Assembly (NCBI GenBank): GCA_040391605.1
Contig: JBEBXK010000015.1
Coordinates: forward strand, 1-64,000
Origin: Vulgatibacter incomptus_A
GTDB lineage: Bacteria > Myxococcota > Myxococcia > Myxococcales > Vulgatibacteraceae
Reading direction: 5' to 3'
Length of the DNA: 64,000 nucleotides
The notes under the pieces were generated by a model, which worked only from the letters and a program-made list of their open reading frames with translations, was not told the origin of the DNA and ran no database searches. Shown here piece by piece: positions 54,588 to 63,869 of the stretch (the first letter of the stretch is position 1; every line of letters begins with the position of its first letter). The position numbers were made by a program, and so were the translations under genes.

Positions 54588-54848
54588 ATGAACGATCGGA
54601 CAGCAAGAGTACGCAGCATCGTGGCTGCTATGAATAGGGTAAAGGAATTCGATGCTTTGTGGGTTGAGCAGTTGCCTGGGGCGAGTGCCCTGGGCGACGC
54701 CGAAGCCAACGGCCTTGTCTTGCCTGAATTCGATTTGGGAAATGGCAGAAGGCGCTATCTGCTCACCAGCGCAGGATTCAATTTTCTTGAGCTTTCCGAA
54801 GCTGAACGCGAAGCCTATCCGCTCAACTTACCTCCGATTGGGAAGTAG
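54588..54848 (+). CDS. Small hypothetical protein
   Basis: An 86-residue protein, MNDRTARVRSIVAAM to a Pro-rich end (YPLNLPPIGK). It contains LTSAGFNFLELSEAEREA. No motif was recognised; it is lower in GC than the core genome. It overlaps the 3' end of the convergent transposase fragment by 26 bases. It may be part of a mobile segment. Confidence 0.5.
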   Translation: MNDRTARVRSIVAAMNRVKEFDALWVEQLPGASALGDAEANGLVLPEFDLGNGRRRYLLTSAGFNFLELSEAEREAYPLNLPPIGK

Positions 54849-55260
54849 CAAAGAAGGGCTTGGTTGGGCCGATTGACTGCCCCCCATCACTGGCCCACTC
54901 GTAGCGTGAGCTCGGAGAAAGGAGCTTGTTTCGAACCGCAGGGTCGATCTGCATGCCGCCATGCTTCTCAAGAGCAGGAATCAAGAGGGGAAGCAGGGCA
55001 ACCAGCCGCTTGCCGCAAATCCGGTCAGATGCCTCCCCAAGCGTCGTCAGCGCCAGGTTGACAGGCTCGTCGTACTTCCGGGACCGAGGCGCCAGCGGCT
55101 TGGAGGGCTCGACGGCGCTGGTCGTGCCGAGGAGCCGCACGGCGTGCCTGCGATGGTAGCCAGTTATCGAGACGAACTCGTCCAGCAGTCTCCCCTTGTC
55201 GGCCCGGTCGGCCGAGCGGTATCGCTCCGAAACGGCACCGATGATCTCGCGCCGCGTCAT
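54823..55260 (-). pseudogene. Truncated integrase-core type transposase (N-terminal part)
   Basis: The 145-residue frame begins MTRREIIGAVSERYRSAD, continues KGRLLDEFVSITGYHRRHAV and ASDRICGKRLVALLPLLIPA, then LEKHGGMQIDPAVRNKLL. This is the N-terminal DNA-binding region of an ISNCY/IS481-like integrase-type transposase. The catalytic DDE part is missing; the frame then reads unrelated residues and stops. It is a dead fragment in the accessory region. Confidence 0.7.
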
Positions 55261-55483
55261 CTTGCTGATCTTCCTCACGACCGCTGCCTCCTTGCCACAC
55301 TTTCGATAGCATTTGGGATGAGGCAACGAGTCTTGTCCGGTAGCAAATTTTCCGACTCAATGCGCCGATCGGCGGCAACTACCTTGACACTCACCGCTTC
55401 TGCAGGAAAGAGCGGCTGCGCGCTCAACTTTCAGGCCCTCAAGCGAACCACGGAAGCGCAAGAGGAGCCTAAAATCTACACGA

Positions 55484-56719
55484 TCAAGCCACATCCCGAC
55501 GCGACCACCGCGGCGCCGCGGCCGCTACCTGCTCGATGTGATCGGCGAAGCGGGGGTAGATCACCGCAGCATCGAAGGTGGAGCGGAAGAGGTTCGCGGC
55601 TCGGTTACCCATATGCGTGATCTGCGCCGGGTCATCAAGGAGTGCACGCACGGCCGCCACCAGCGATCCGGGATCGCCCGCGCGGTATGTAAAGCCGGTC
55701 CGCGTGGCGGTCAGGAGCTCACCGAACTCACCGTGCAGCGACGACAGGACCGGTGCGCCGGCAGCGAAGTATTGAAATGGCTTGTTCGGCAACGACTGCG
55801 GCGCCCCTGCGGCGTAGGCGGCGAGGCCCACGTCGAGCTTCTGTAGGAACGCTCCCACGCCAGACTTGTCAAGCCAGCCCGGCAGCGTGACGTTGGCAAG
55901 GCCATCGGCCGCCCTCGAAATCTTCGCAAAGAAGTCGCCGCTGCCGGCGATCTGAAACCGTGCCCGAGTCTCGCCAGCCTCGTGCAGTCGGCGCGCGGCC
56001 GCGATCACCGTCTCCAGATCATAGGTGTGCCCGAAAACTCCGAGGAATCCGAAGACGATCTCGCGATCGGCCAAAGGAGCGTTCGCTTTCGGGCCCTCGA
56101 CGGCGTTGCCACCAAGGAAGAAGACGGCGTCCGACTCACGGGCGGAACGCCCCGCTCTCCTTAGGCCCCACTCGAGATAGGTCTTAGAGATACCTATGAT
56201 ACCAGTGGCGTGGGAGAGAGCGTAGTACGCGCGACGAAAATCGCCAATCAGCGCGGCCGTACCGACGCCGCGCAGGCCACGAGGCAAGAGTTCCACGAAG
56301 TAGTCGGGCCACAAATCCCGAACGTCCACCAGCGACGGGATGCCGCGCTCGACCGAAAAACGCACAGCCGCCCAGGCAAGGTCGTGAATTGGCAGCCCGG
56401 CGACAATAACGTCGGGCGCCGGTAGCTCCTGTACTTCGCGAGCGAACTCGCGTGCCAGGATCTTGTAGCTCATGTAGCGACGCAGGGAAACGTTGCGGGT
56501 GTAGTGCGGGGCAGCGAGAAGTCGCACCGTGTAGCCTGGTGCGACTTCGTAGGCGCCAGCGTCGAGCGGCTGCTTGCGCCGGTGCTCGATGTTGCCGCCC
56601 CACCATACCACCTCGTGACCACGTCGGTGCAACTCCGTCGCGAGGTTGGCGGTGCGCATGGCAGCCGTCCCGGGGAGGAAGGGATACGGCTCGCTCGTCT
56701 GCGTCAGCCAGACCTTCAT
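55484..56719 (-). CDS. Glycosyltransferase (GT4-like, WcaI/WbuB type)
   Basis: A 411-residue GT-B glycosyltransferase. The N terminus has the acceptor-side pattern MKVWLTQTSEPYPFLPGTAA and GHEVVWWGGNIEHR. The donor side has GFLGVFGHTYDLETVIAAA, IAGSGD and NKPFQYFAAGAPVLSSLHGE. It belongs to cell-surface polysaccharide synthesis. The ATG at 56719 overlaps the TGA of the sugar-transferase gene, so they are coupled. Sugar specificity is unknown. Confidence 0.88.
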   Translation of the reverse strand: MKVWLTQTSEPYPFLPGTAAMRTANLATELHRRGHEVVWWGGNIEHRRKQPLDAGAYEVAPGYTVRLLAAPHYTRNVSLRRYMSYKILAREFAREVQELPAPDVIVAGLPIHDLAWAAVRFSVERGIPSLVDVRDLWPDYFVELLPRGLRGVGTAALIGDFRRAYYALSHATGIIGISKTYLEWGLRRAGRSARESDAVFFLGGNAVEGPKANAPLADREIVFGFLGVFGHTYDLETVIAAARRLHEAGETRARFQIAGSGDFFAKISRAADGLANVTLPGWLDKSGVGAFLQKLDVGLAAYAAGAPQSLPNKPFQYFAAGAPVLSSLHGEFGELLTATRTGFTYRAGDPGSLVAAVRALLDDPAQITHMGNRAANLFRSTFDAAVIYPRFADHIEQVAAAAPRWSRRDVA

Positions 56720-57981
56720 CGGGAGCCAAAGCCGGTGGCCATCGTCCGTAGCGTTCGGACGACGATCAGCATGTCCAGCCAGAAGGAGAGGTGCTTCACA
56801 TAATACAGATCATGTTCCAGCTTGACACGAGTCTCATCGGTGTTGGCAGCGTAGCCCTGATTCACCTGGGCCCAACCGGTGATCCCCGGCCGCACGAGGT
56901 GGCGCAGCGCGTATAGCGGCAGCTCCCGCTCGAACGACGCCACGAACCCCACCTGCTCCGGCCTGGGGCCGATTAGGCTCATCTCGCCGCGCAGCACGTT
57001 CCAGAGCTGTGGCAACTCGTCTAGCCGGTACTGACGGATGAAGCGGCCTACCCGGGTGACCCGATCGTCGCCCTCGACCGCGAATGCCGGCTCCGCGTCC
57101 TCCGTCGTGGGCTTCATGCTCCGGAACTTTACCATCGAGAAGGGCTTGCCGCCCTGCCCCACCCGTGTCTGCCAGAAGAGAATCGGCCCCTTAGACTCGA
57201 GCCGAACCGCGATCGAGACCAAAAGTAAGACGGGCAGCCAGAGAGGAAAGGTCGCAGAGACGAGGGCAAGCTCCATCACCATCTTCACATCGTCGAAGAT
57301 GGGTCGTTTCGAAAATCCCACGAGATCTGCCTGCGAGTGATGCCGGACCGAGATGCGGCCCGTCATCGCTTCGTACGCGACCGCCGCGTGATAGACGGGG
57401 ATCCCGCGCAGACTGCAGCCGGCGATGAAGCGGAGCCACTCCTCCCCCTGCACAGCGTGGAGATCCGCCACCACCACCGTCGTTGCCGTGGGAAACACGT
57501 CGGGCCGCTCCAGATTCTGCCAGTCCGGCCCCTCGATCTCTACGAGGTGGTCCGCCATCCCGCCGGGCACGACCGCAAACGATCGATTCGTCCTCGTCGA
57601 AAAGCGCATCATCGCAGTCTGCCAGAGCAGCGCGACTATGAACGCAGCGGTCAGGAAACTGCGGGAATAGTAGATGCGCAGCCCCGACACCACCGCGACG
57701 ATTCCAAGGAAGGCGAGCGCCAGCATCGCCAAGATAATCAGCTCCGCCCTCGCACCGGGAAACCGAACCAAGTGCGGTGTGGTCCAAAGAGCGAGAAGGT
57801 AAGCTGCTACGGCGAGTCCAAGGAGGTGCTGGGCTCCTTCATCAGTCCAGAACTGCCAGTGGCCCCAGGCGGCCACTGAACCCGCTACCAACATCAGCGA
57901 AACGCCGACGAGGTGCCAAATCCATCCGAGGACAGGGCCTGTCGCTGAGCCTCCGTAGATGGCGGCCGATGGGGCGGTCAT
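56716..57981 (-). CDS. Initiating sugar transferase (WcaJ/WbaP-type)
   Basis: A 421-residue polyprenyl-phosphate sugar phosphotransferase. The N-terminal half has about four membrane helices and a cytosolic Rossmann-like region (TATTVVVADLHAVQGEEW). A fifth hydrophobic helix lies just before the catalytic domain. Catalytic signatures are FWQTRVGQGGKPFSMVKFRS, YRLDELPQLWNVLRGEMSLI and GPRPEQV. It starts the repeat unit on undecaprenyl phosphate. It is the first gene of the two-gene unit with the downstream glycosyltransferase. Confidence 0.9.
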   Translation of the reverse strand: MTAPSAAIYGGSATGPVLGWIWHLVGVSLMLVAGSVAAWGHWQFWTDEGAQHLLGLAVAAYLLALWTTPHLVRFPGARAELIILAMLALAFLGIVAVVSGLRIYYSRSFLTAAFIVALLWQTAMMRFSTRTNRSFAVVPGGMADHLVEIEGPDWQNLERPDVFPTATTVVVADLHAVQGEEWLRFIAGCSLRGIPVYHAAVAYEAMTGRISVRHHSQADLVGFSKRPIFDDVKMVMELALVSATFPLWLPVLLLVSIAVRLESKGPILFWQTRVGQGGKPFSMVKFRSMKPTTEDAEPAFAVEGDDRVTRVGRFIRQYRLDELPQLWNVLRGEMSLIGPRPEQVGFVASFERELPLYALRHLVRPGITGWAQVNQGYAANTDETRVKLEHDLYYVKHLSFWLDMLIVVRTLRTMATGFGSR

Positions 57982-58492
57982 GGCTTCATGGCTCAGCGGA
58001 ACCTTCGATTGGAGAACTCGGCGGGCATCTAGCTTCCGACCTACGCGCCGCGAATACCCACTAGGACTAAGGCTTCAATCCTTAGTCCAAAACGCACCGC
58101 AGTCAAGCAGATTCTTCACTCCCGACTCATCCTCGTCGTGGCCCGATCCCGCTGCGAGCGCGGCCCCCCTCCACTTTCGAATCCACTCTCTATGATGTGA
58201 CCCGTACTAGGTTCTCAGATCAATTGGAGAGTCTCTTCGCAGCAGGGCAATCGACGTATCGAGACTGCCGATCGATGTCGTTAGACCTCAGGAGCCATCT
58301 CACGATGCCACAGCAGGATAGCCGAGCAAGCGCTCACCGTTTGAAATCGCCCAACGAATCCCTCAACCCAATTCCTGTCCGGCATTCGGGGGACATCGGG
58401 GGGGGGCGTCCGAGGCGCTCGGACTCCGCCGAGGAACGGCTGAGTGGACCTTCAAGCAGCGGGGACTGTGGACCAGCGCCGTCAGCCGGACC
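57982..58492. other. Gene-free leader of the sugar-transferase gene
   Basis: About 510 bases between the sugar-transferase start and the stop of the next glycosyltransferase, both on the minus strand. It should contain the promoter for the sugar-transferase unit. Besides the inverted repeat at 58064-58088 and a run of nine G at about 58398-58406, nothing is recognised. Confidence 0.55.
58064..58088. repeat. Inverted repeat upstream of the sugar-transferase gene
   Basis: GGACTAAGG (58064-58072) and CCTTAGTCC (58080-58088) are exact complements around a 7-base loop. It is about 80 bases upstream of the ATG at 57981, in a position for an operator or leader hairpin. No T-run follows on the minus strand, so it is not a clear terminator. 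Confidence 0.5.
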
Positions 58493-59635
58493 TCATGCAG
58501 AACGATCACCATTCTCTACGGAAAGCATACGCTCGTATAGCCCCACGAGTCGCTCTGCCTCTGCCTCCCACGTATAGCGAGACGCCGCCCTCACCCCACC
58601 CTTGCGCATATCTTCAGATACCGCACGGTCGGAACTCAACATCCTCACCGCATCACCGATCGCCTTGTCATCATCCGGATCGACACAGACACCAGCCCCC
58701 GCCCCCTCAACCAAATCCCTCCATACAGGAAAATTCGAACAAATGATCGGGATCCCCGCCTGCATGTACTCAAAGAACTTCGTCAACTCCTTCTCTCGGT
58801 AATGTGGAGTATCAGGGAACAACGCCAACGCAGCCACCCACCGGCGCTCCCGATACGCATCCCGGATCACATCGAACGGAACAGGCGCAGGACTAGTCCG
58901 AAACACAAGCCTCTCCGCCGAACCACCCGCCCCAACAAGCGCATCCCGAAGCCCCGACTCACACCGGCCAACAAAGTGAACCACGGCATCCGGCACCAAA
59001 GAGGGGATCCTCGCATGTACTTCCGCGCCTCGATCTCTCGTAACGTTTCCAGTATAGAGAAGAGGAGCTCCCCCCAACCGCCCATCACGCTCCGCGGCGC
59101 CAAGCGGCGCTGGCGAGGCTGACTCCGACGCCCTCGGATAATTCAAGACAAACGTACCCAACGGGAACCTACGACCGTAGTACTTCTCCGCAAGGGCAAC
59201 CTCCATCCTCGAACTCAGAACCCTCTCTGCAATTCCACACGCATTCGCCAAGAACGAACGAGCGGCTCCAGGGATGTACTCCTTCTGCATGATTGAAGCA
59301 ACATTATCCTCGTGAACATCATAAACAACGCGCCTCCCAGATACCGACAAGATCGCCCCGACAGGCAACAGCTCCGGATCGTGAAAATGATAGATATCCG
59401 CATCCACTCCCTCCGCCACCCACAGCGCGGCAAGCGCGACTCGCGTCATCCTATCCAAACGATCGATTGGCTTCGGAATCGGGAGGATCTTCACCCCCTC
59501 CCTCACCTCAGAGCGGTCATGACAAGCGATCAACGAAACATCGAATCCCCGAGCGACCAGAGAGACGCACTCCTTATTGAATATTCGATTATCCAACACG
59601 GAGTGGACGGTGGTGATATGTACAATTCTCCGCAA
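58493..59635 (-). CDS. Glycosyltransferase (GT4-like)
   Basis: A 380-residue GT-B glycosyltransferase. Features include IVHITTVHSVLDNRIFNKEC, DIYHFHDPELLPVGAIL, VYDVHEDN, LLYTGNVTRDRGAEV and the C-terminal KFFEYMQAGIPIICSNFPVW with donor-binding Glu. The frame is open far upstream, but a TTG at 59635 with GGAGGA five bases before it gives a protein starting exactly at the family N terminus. It is followed 100 bases upstream by the CapK-like gene. Confidence 0.86.
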   Translation of the reverse strand: MRRIVHITTVHSVLDNRIFNKECVSLVARGFDVSLIACHDRSEVREGVKILPIPKPIDRLDRMTRVALAALWVAEGVDADIYHFHDPELLPVGAILSVSGRRVVYDVHEDNVASIMQKEYIPGAARSFLANACGIAERVLSSRMEVALAEKYYGRRFPLGTFVLNYPRASESASPAPLGAAERDGRLGGAPLLYTGNVTRDRGAEVHARIPSLVPDAVVHFVGRCESGLRDALVGAGGSAERLVFRTSPAPVPFDVIRDAYRERRWVAALALFPDTPHYREKELTKFFEYMQAGIPIICSNFPVWRDLVEGAGAGVCVDPDDDKAIGDAVRMLSSDRAVSEDMRKGGVRAASRYTWEAEAERLVGLYERMLSVENGDRSA

Positions 59636-59736
59636 GGGACTCCTCCAGTATACCGTTGATGACCAAAGAGACGGCGGCCCCTGACACCACTCGTCAGAGG
59701 CTTCCTGATCTGACGCCGAAATCAATCGTTTCTCGG

Positions 59737-61116
59737 TCAGACCTTCGGCGCAAGGATCGAACCTTTGAGTCCGTGGGTACCACAGCCCGGGATCCTGCAT
59801 TCGGTCACCACTACCTTGCCCGATCGAGATTCTGGGATCCGATCCACCCATTCTATCTCGATCGAACTATCTTCAACCGCTGGTTGGATCCGGCTCCGAA
59901 GCGCCCTGCCATTAGCCACCAGCTCTGCTCCATCAACTCCGTCCCGCGGCTCCAGAAGGATCGTGAAGGAACCTACCCGATGCTGGATGACACGAAAACG
60001 CCATACGACGCAATCTTTGTCAGCGACCCCGATCAGGTGGATGAAGACCTCCGGAACGACTATGCCACCCGATGGAAGATGTAGCGCCTCGGTGGAGCGA
60101 CCTTCTATCCTCTCGAGCAGAGGCCAATGGCGGCCGCACCCACATCTCCTTTGGCTGGCTACGGCGCGATCTCCGATCTTATATCGCAACAATGGCATAG
60201 CCATGTTTCCGAGGACGGAGACCACGACATCACCAGCGACGCCAGGAGGAGCGGGTGATCCAGAGTCGTCAAGAATCTCCACGACATGAGTTGGGCTCAC
60301 ATGTAGTCCATTGTGCTCCTCACACTCGGAAGCGATCGCTCCTGCGTCTCGAGAGCCATAGTTATTAAATACCGGAGCCTGAAAGACCCGCTCCAGAAGC
60401 GCGCGGGCGGATGGATACAGCGTGCCCGCTGACGACCAAACACATCTCGGTCTGTGAGGTTCAAACCCAATTTCAACCGCAACCCGGGCAATTTCAAATA
60501 GGCTCTCGGCGTATCCGTGCACCAATACCGGCTCGATGCGATTCATTGCCTCCAGATACTCTACGATCCGCTCTCGATCCATCCTAAATGAATTAAACAC
60601 AGTTTCATTGCGCAGCCAGGCCCTCGCTCGCCCCAGCCTGCTGTCACGTATCGACAGAAGATCTCGCTCCGATCCCCAAATTCGAATCTTGGGCTCCCCA
60701 AATCGATAGCCCATCCATCGCTCGCGAACCAAATTCATCGCGGTCCGCCACTCTGAGTGCCCCGCATCTTGAGCTACAGTTAGTGGTTCCCCCGTCGTCC
60801 CCCCGGTGCGGGTGTACCGCGTCGTCATAGACGGAACGTGCAGCTCATCCAAGCTCGTTCGCAGATCGCTCTTCTCTAGGATCGGGAGCGATGCAAGGAT
60901 CTCTCGGAGCGTTTCCCCATCCGTCCGCTCCAGCTTCTTCATTCGAGGCAACCGCGACGTGGAGTCGATCAACCGTCTCAACTGATCCAATTGGAACCGT
61001 TCAATTTCATCAGGAGGAGAGTACTCGAGGTTCGACAGGACTCGAAGTTTCTCCAGCACGCCAGGAGAGCGAGCCTTCTGAACGGCCATCCACGCACTCC
61101 ATCGCAAGTCAAACAT
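59737..61116 (-). CDS. CapK/PaaK-like adenylate-forming enzyme
   Basis: A 459-residue protein of the phenylacetate-CoA ligase-like (CapK) family. Motifs include TRTGGTTGEPLTVAQDAGHS (nucleotide-binding), RCVWSSAGTLYPSARALLER, NNYGSRDAGAIASECEEHNG and a zinc-like RCGCGRHWPLLERIEGR. Such proteins are common inside capsule and O-antigen clusters, but their reaction is not established. GC here is lower than in the chromosomal core. The flippase gene lies 34 bases upstream on the same strand. Confidence 0.8.
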   Translation of the reverse strand: MFDLRWSAWMAVQKARSPGVLEKLRVLSNLEYSPPDEIERFQLDQLRRLIDSTSRLPRMKKLERTDGETLREILASLPILEKSDLRTSLDELHVPSMTTRYTRTGGTTGEPLTVAQDAGHSEWRTAMNLVRERWMGYRFGEPKIRIWGSERDLLSIRDSRLGRARAWLRNETVFNSFRMDRERIVEYLEAMNRIEPVLVHGYAESLFEIARVAVEIGFEPHRPRCVWSSAGTLYPSARALLERVFQAPVFNNYGSRDAGAIASECEEHNGLHVSPTHVVEILDDSGSPAPPGVAGDVVVSVLGNMAMPLLRYKIGDRAVASQRRCGCGRHWPLLERIEGRSTEALHLPSGGIVVPEVFIHLIGVADKDCVVWRFRVIQHRVGSFTILLEPRDGVDGAELVANGRALRSRIQPAVEDSSIEIEWVDRIPESRSGKVVVTECRIPGCGTHGLKGSILAPKV

Positions 61117-61150
61117 TGTTCTTCACCCGACATGATTTGGAATACAGCAA

Positions 61151-62428
61151 CTAGGCGCCAACAGCGCGTCCGACTTGCCGGTCCACCAGAATCACGAGCA
61201 ATCCATTAAAAACCAGGCCCGCAGCAGAGTAGAGCCCGACTGCTATCATATCGCTCTCGAGAATACCGCCAATAACCATCGATCCGCACCTCGCAACAGT
61301 AAGTGCAACTTCATACCAAAGAAAGAACCTCTGTGCTCGTAGGATCGGAATCGCGGAGGTCGAGGGTACGTTCACGACGCTGATCATTAGGAATGGCGCC
61401 AAGATCTGACCATATATCCCGGCCATCCTCCAATCTGGCCCCAAGAATCGGTCCACCCCTAGCGGCAACAGCACGAGTCCGAGTACCGTAGCGGGTACGC
61501 TCACCACAAACAGATAGAACGTTATCCTACGCAGCGTGTTCCGCATCTGAGTCGGCTCTCTCGCTTCCTTGGCGGCCAACTCGTAGAAGACCGGGCGAAG
61601 CGACTGACTCACTAGAGACATAGGAACTTTGAGGACGCGGTGAATGAATGCATAGCAGCCAACTGACACCGGAGAAAAATAGTATGCAAAAATGACGAGA
61701 GGAAGATTCATTGAAAGTGCGTTCATCAGACCCTTGGGAGCGTTATACTTGGGAAAATCAGAGTATCTCTTGGCAAGAGCAAGCAACCGGCTTGCGCTGT
61801 GCCCAGACAGGATCCTCATTCCCCTTCCAACTCCGCGTCCAATCAGCACAACAGATGAAACGGCTTGGCCCAAGATCAAGCCTGAGACCAAGCCTATCGA
61901 ACTAGCCCCAAGCAGTCCGGACGCAACCTGAACCGACGCTGTAGTGACGGACTGTGCTAGTCGAGCGAGCGTAATGTCACCGAAGCGACGCATCCTCGTC
62001 GCTGCGTACGAGAGCGACTGAAAGATCCCCACTGAGGCGGTCGAGAACCCGAGCCAAGGAAGCCATCTCGCGAGGGCGTCATCGCCAAGTAAGGCGGCGA
62101 TCTCGAGTGGAAATAAGATGCAGACCGCCGACACAAGGATCGACATACCTGCTGCCGACATCATGGCGACAAATATCAACTCCGAGGCCTGCCGCTCGCT
62201 CCTCGGTAGAACTATCGCAAAATCATAGCGCAAAGTGACCACTGTCGCGAGAGTCGTCACGGCTGCGGCAAACAGAGCAAGGACGCTAAACTCGCTCGGG
62301 TCATAGAGTCGCGCCAGCACCGGCGCGACAATCGCGTTGACCGCTTGCGCAGCAATCGTTCCTCCACCCAAAATCAGGACATTCCGCCCAAAGCGCCTCG
62401 ATCGCCATACCGCGGAAGCCCTGATCAT
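61151..62428 (-). CDS. Wzx-type polysaccharide flippase
   Basis: A 425-residue membrane protein of the MATE/MOP polysaccharide-transporter type with about 12-14 helices. Typical segments are NVLILGGGTIAAQAVNAIVA, APVLARLYDPSEFSVLALFA, VVTLRYDFAIVLPRSERQAS and YYFSPVSVGCYAFIHRVLKV. It exports undecaprenyl-linked repeat units. The ATG at 62428 with AGGA upstream gives the family N terminus; the frame is open further upstream. It lies just before the CapK-like gene. Confidence 0.86.
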   Translation of the reverse strand: MIRASAVWRSRRFGRNVLILGGGTIAAQAVNAIVAPVLARLYDPSEFSVLALFAAAVTTLATVVTLRYDFAIVLPRSERQASELIFVAMMSAAGMSILVSAVCILFPLEIAALLGDDALARWLPWLGFSTASVGIFQSLSYAATRMRRFGDITLARLAQSVTTASVQVASGLLGASSIGLVSGLILGQAVSSVVLIGRGVGRGMRILSGHSASRLLALAKRYSDFPKYNAPKGLMNALSMNLPLVIFAYYFSPVSVGCYAFIHRVLKVPMSLVSQSLRPVFYELAAKEAREPTQMRNTLRRITFYLFVVSVPATVLGLVLLPLGVDRFLGPDWRMAGIYGQILAPFLMISVVNVPSTSAIPILRAQRFFLWYEVALTVARCGSMVIGGILESDMIAVGLYSAAGLVFNGLLVILVDRQVGRAVGA

Positions 62429-62564
62429 CCGATCATCCAATCCTGAGATACAACAAAATCCTGCAATCTTCCGACCTGACCTTGCGGGAACTGGGTCTCC
62501 TCGGCTCCTACCAAGGCGCCACGTCGGCGTGGGTTCGGCGAACGAACAACTCCCTGACCATCCA

Positions 62565-63869
62565 TCACGATATGTATATCCGCTTATTCTTTCCTGGAAT
62601 GGCGCCGGGAGCAACGACTACAGCGAGTGACGACATGGAGGGCTCGCTCCGCCTCGACGGGACCAGCCGCCACCCGGCGACCGCCGCGATGAGACACCAC
62701 ATCTCCCCATGGGAATACAAGGCTCCCGAGAAGGCGGAGTAGCAGAAATGATTAATCAAGAGCAAAGCCACCCAGGCCACCGAATCGACATGCAGCATAT
62801 CGAGGATGCGCCAGACCAAGGCCAAAGTAGCCAGGGCAAACAAAAATCCACCAACGACACCTGTCGCGAGAAAGGCCTCGACCCAACCGTTGTGGGGGTG
62901 GAATCTCGTAACTGGATCTTCGAGGGCCACTCCGGAGATTGGTGACTCCGCCACGAAGGACAGCGCTGACAACCAAATTCCGATCCGCCCCTCCGATTGG
63001 GTTTCTACGCGCTCTCTCGTCATCAGAAAACGCTGTAACACTGGGGCATTCAACTGAACCAAGCTATCTAAAAATACAGTTCCAGCGACAGCGCACACAC
63101 ACACTATCAACAACACTCGCCTAGATCTACCTTGTCTCCAGAGCGAGTAGACCAGCCCTACCGAGGATAGCGCTAGACCTATAATAGGTCCCCTCGAGCC
63201 GGCCCTAGCAATGGCGCTCGCACTAAGAACGGCTACAGCGATCGCACAAACCTTAGGACCGATCCTGCCCCTAGGTCGAAGAATCATGTAGAGGGACAGC
63301 GTCATGGCGGACGATCCGAAGTACCCTAGAGCCAGCGGGCCAAAAGCATCGTTACCTATTCCGCGTACCGCAGGTGCCGAGGACGAGGGCGAGAACCACC
63401 AGAGGAGCAGCGCTACAGCCGATGACAGAGAGAATGTAAGCCACAGCGTCAAGTTCGCCGACTCTTCGGTCACCAGAGCTCGTCTAGTCGCCAATGCCGG
63501 AACCAGGCAAGTCCCTATCGCGAGCATCCAAACGTCAGATATCGGGCGAGAGAGTGGAGATGAGTAGATCGTCTCATGAGCAATGCGTAGCAAGTAGAGT
63601 ATGGAGAAGACCAAGAGGAGCACCTCTACAAGCGTAATCCCGAGATGCCTCTTCTTTCGAAGCGCCAATGCGCCGAGTGAGAGCAGAAGATAAATAGCTC
63701 GATACGGCATGGTAACAGCACGGGTATCCGCCGCGCCGGACAACGTCAAAAATGAAACCAAAGGATATCCATAGAGCCCCACAGCGAGCACTACGGACGG
63801 TAGCCACAGGAGGCGAACTCGCGAGGGGAGCCTCCAGCCGCTACCGATTTGAGACCCAATCGCACTCAT
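62565..63869 (-). CDS. O-antigen ligase/polymerase family membrane protein (Wzy/WaaL)
   Basis: A 434-residue polytopic protein with about 10-12 helices and a large outer loop. The Wzy_C-type segment is AIARAGSRGPIIGLALSSVG, followed by SEGRIGIWLSALSFVAESPI and VTRFHPHNGWVEAFLATGVV. This fits O-antigen polymerase or ligase (they cannot be separated by sequence alone). The ATG overlaps the TGA of the partial gene at the window edge. Confidence 0.82.
   Translation of the reverse strand: MSAIGSQIGSGWRLPSRVRLLWLPSVVLAVGLYGYPLVSFLTLSGAADTRAVTMPYRAIYLLLSLGALALRKKRHLGITLVEVLLLVFSILYLLRIAHETIYSSPLSRPISDVWMLAIGTCLVPALATRRALVTEESANLTLWLTFSLSSAVALLLWWFSPSSSAPAVRGIGNDAFGPLALGYFGSSAMTLSLYMILRPRGRIGPKVCAIAVAVLSASAIARAGSRGPIIGLALSSVGLVYSLWRQGRSRRVLLIVCVCAVAGTVFLDSLVQLNAPVLQRFLMTRERVETQSEGRIGIWLSALSFVAESPISGVALEDPVTRFHPHNGWVEAFLATGVVGGFLFALATLALVWRILDMLHVDSVAWVALLLINHFCYSAFSGALYSHGEMWCLIAAVAGWRLVPSRRSEPSMSSLAVVVAPGAIPGKNKRIYIS

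Noticed and set aside
58381..58410. A run of nine G bases as a possible slippage site
   Set aside because: It lies in non-coding DNA and nothing shows that it controls a gene.
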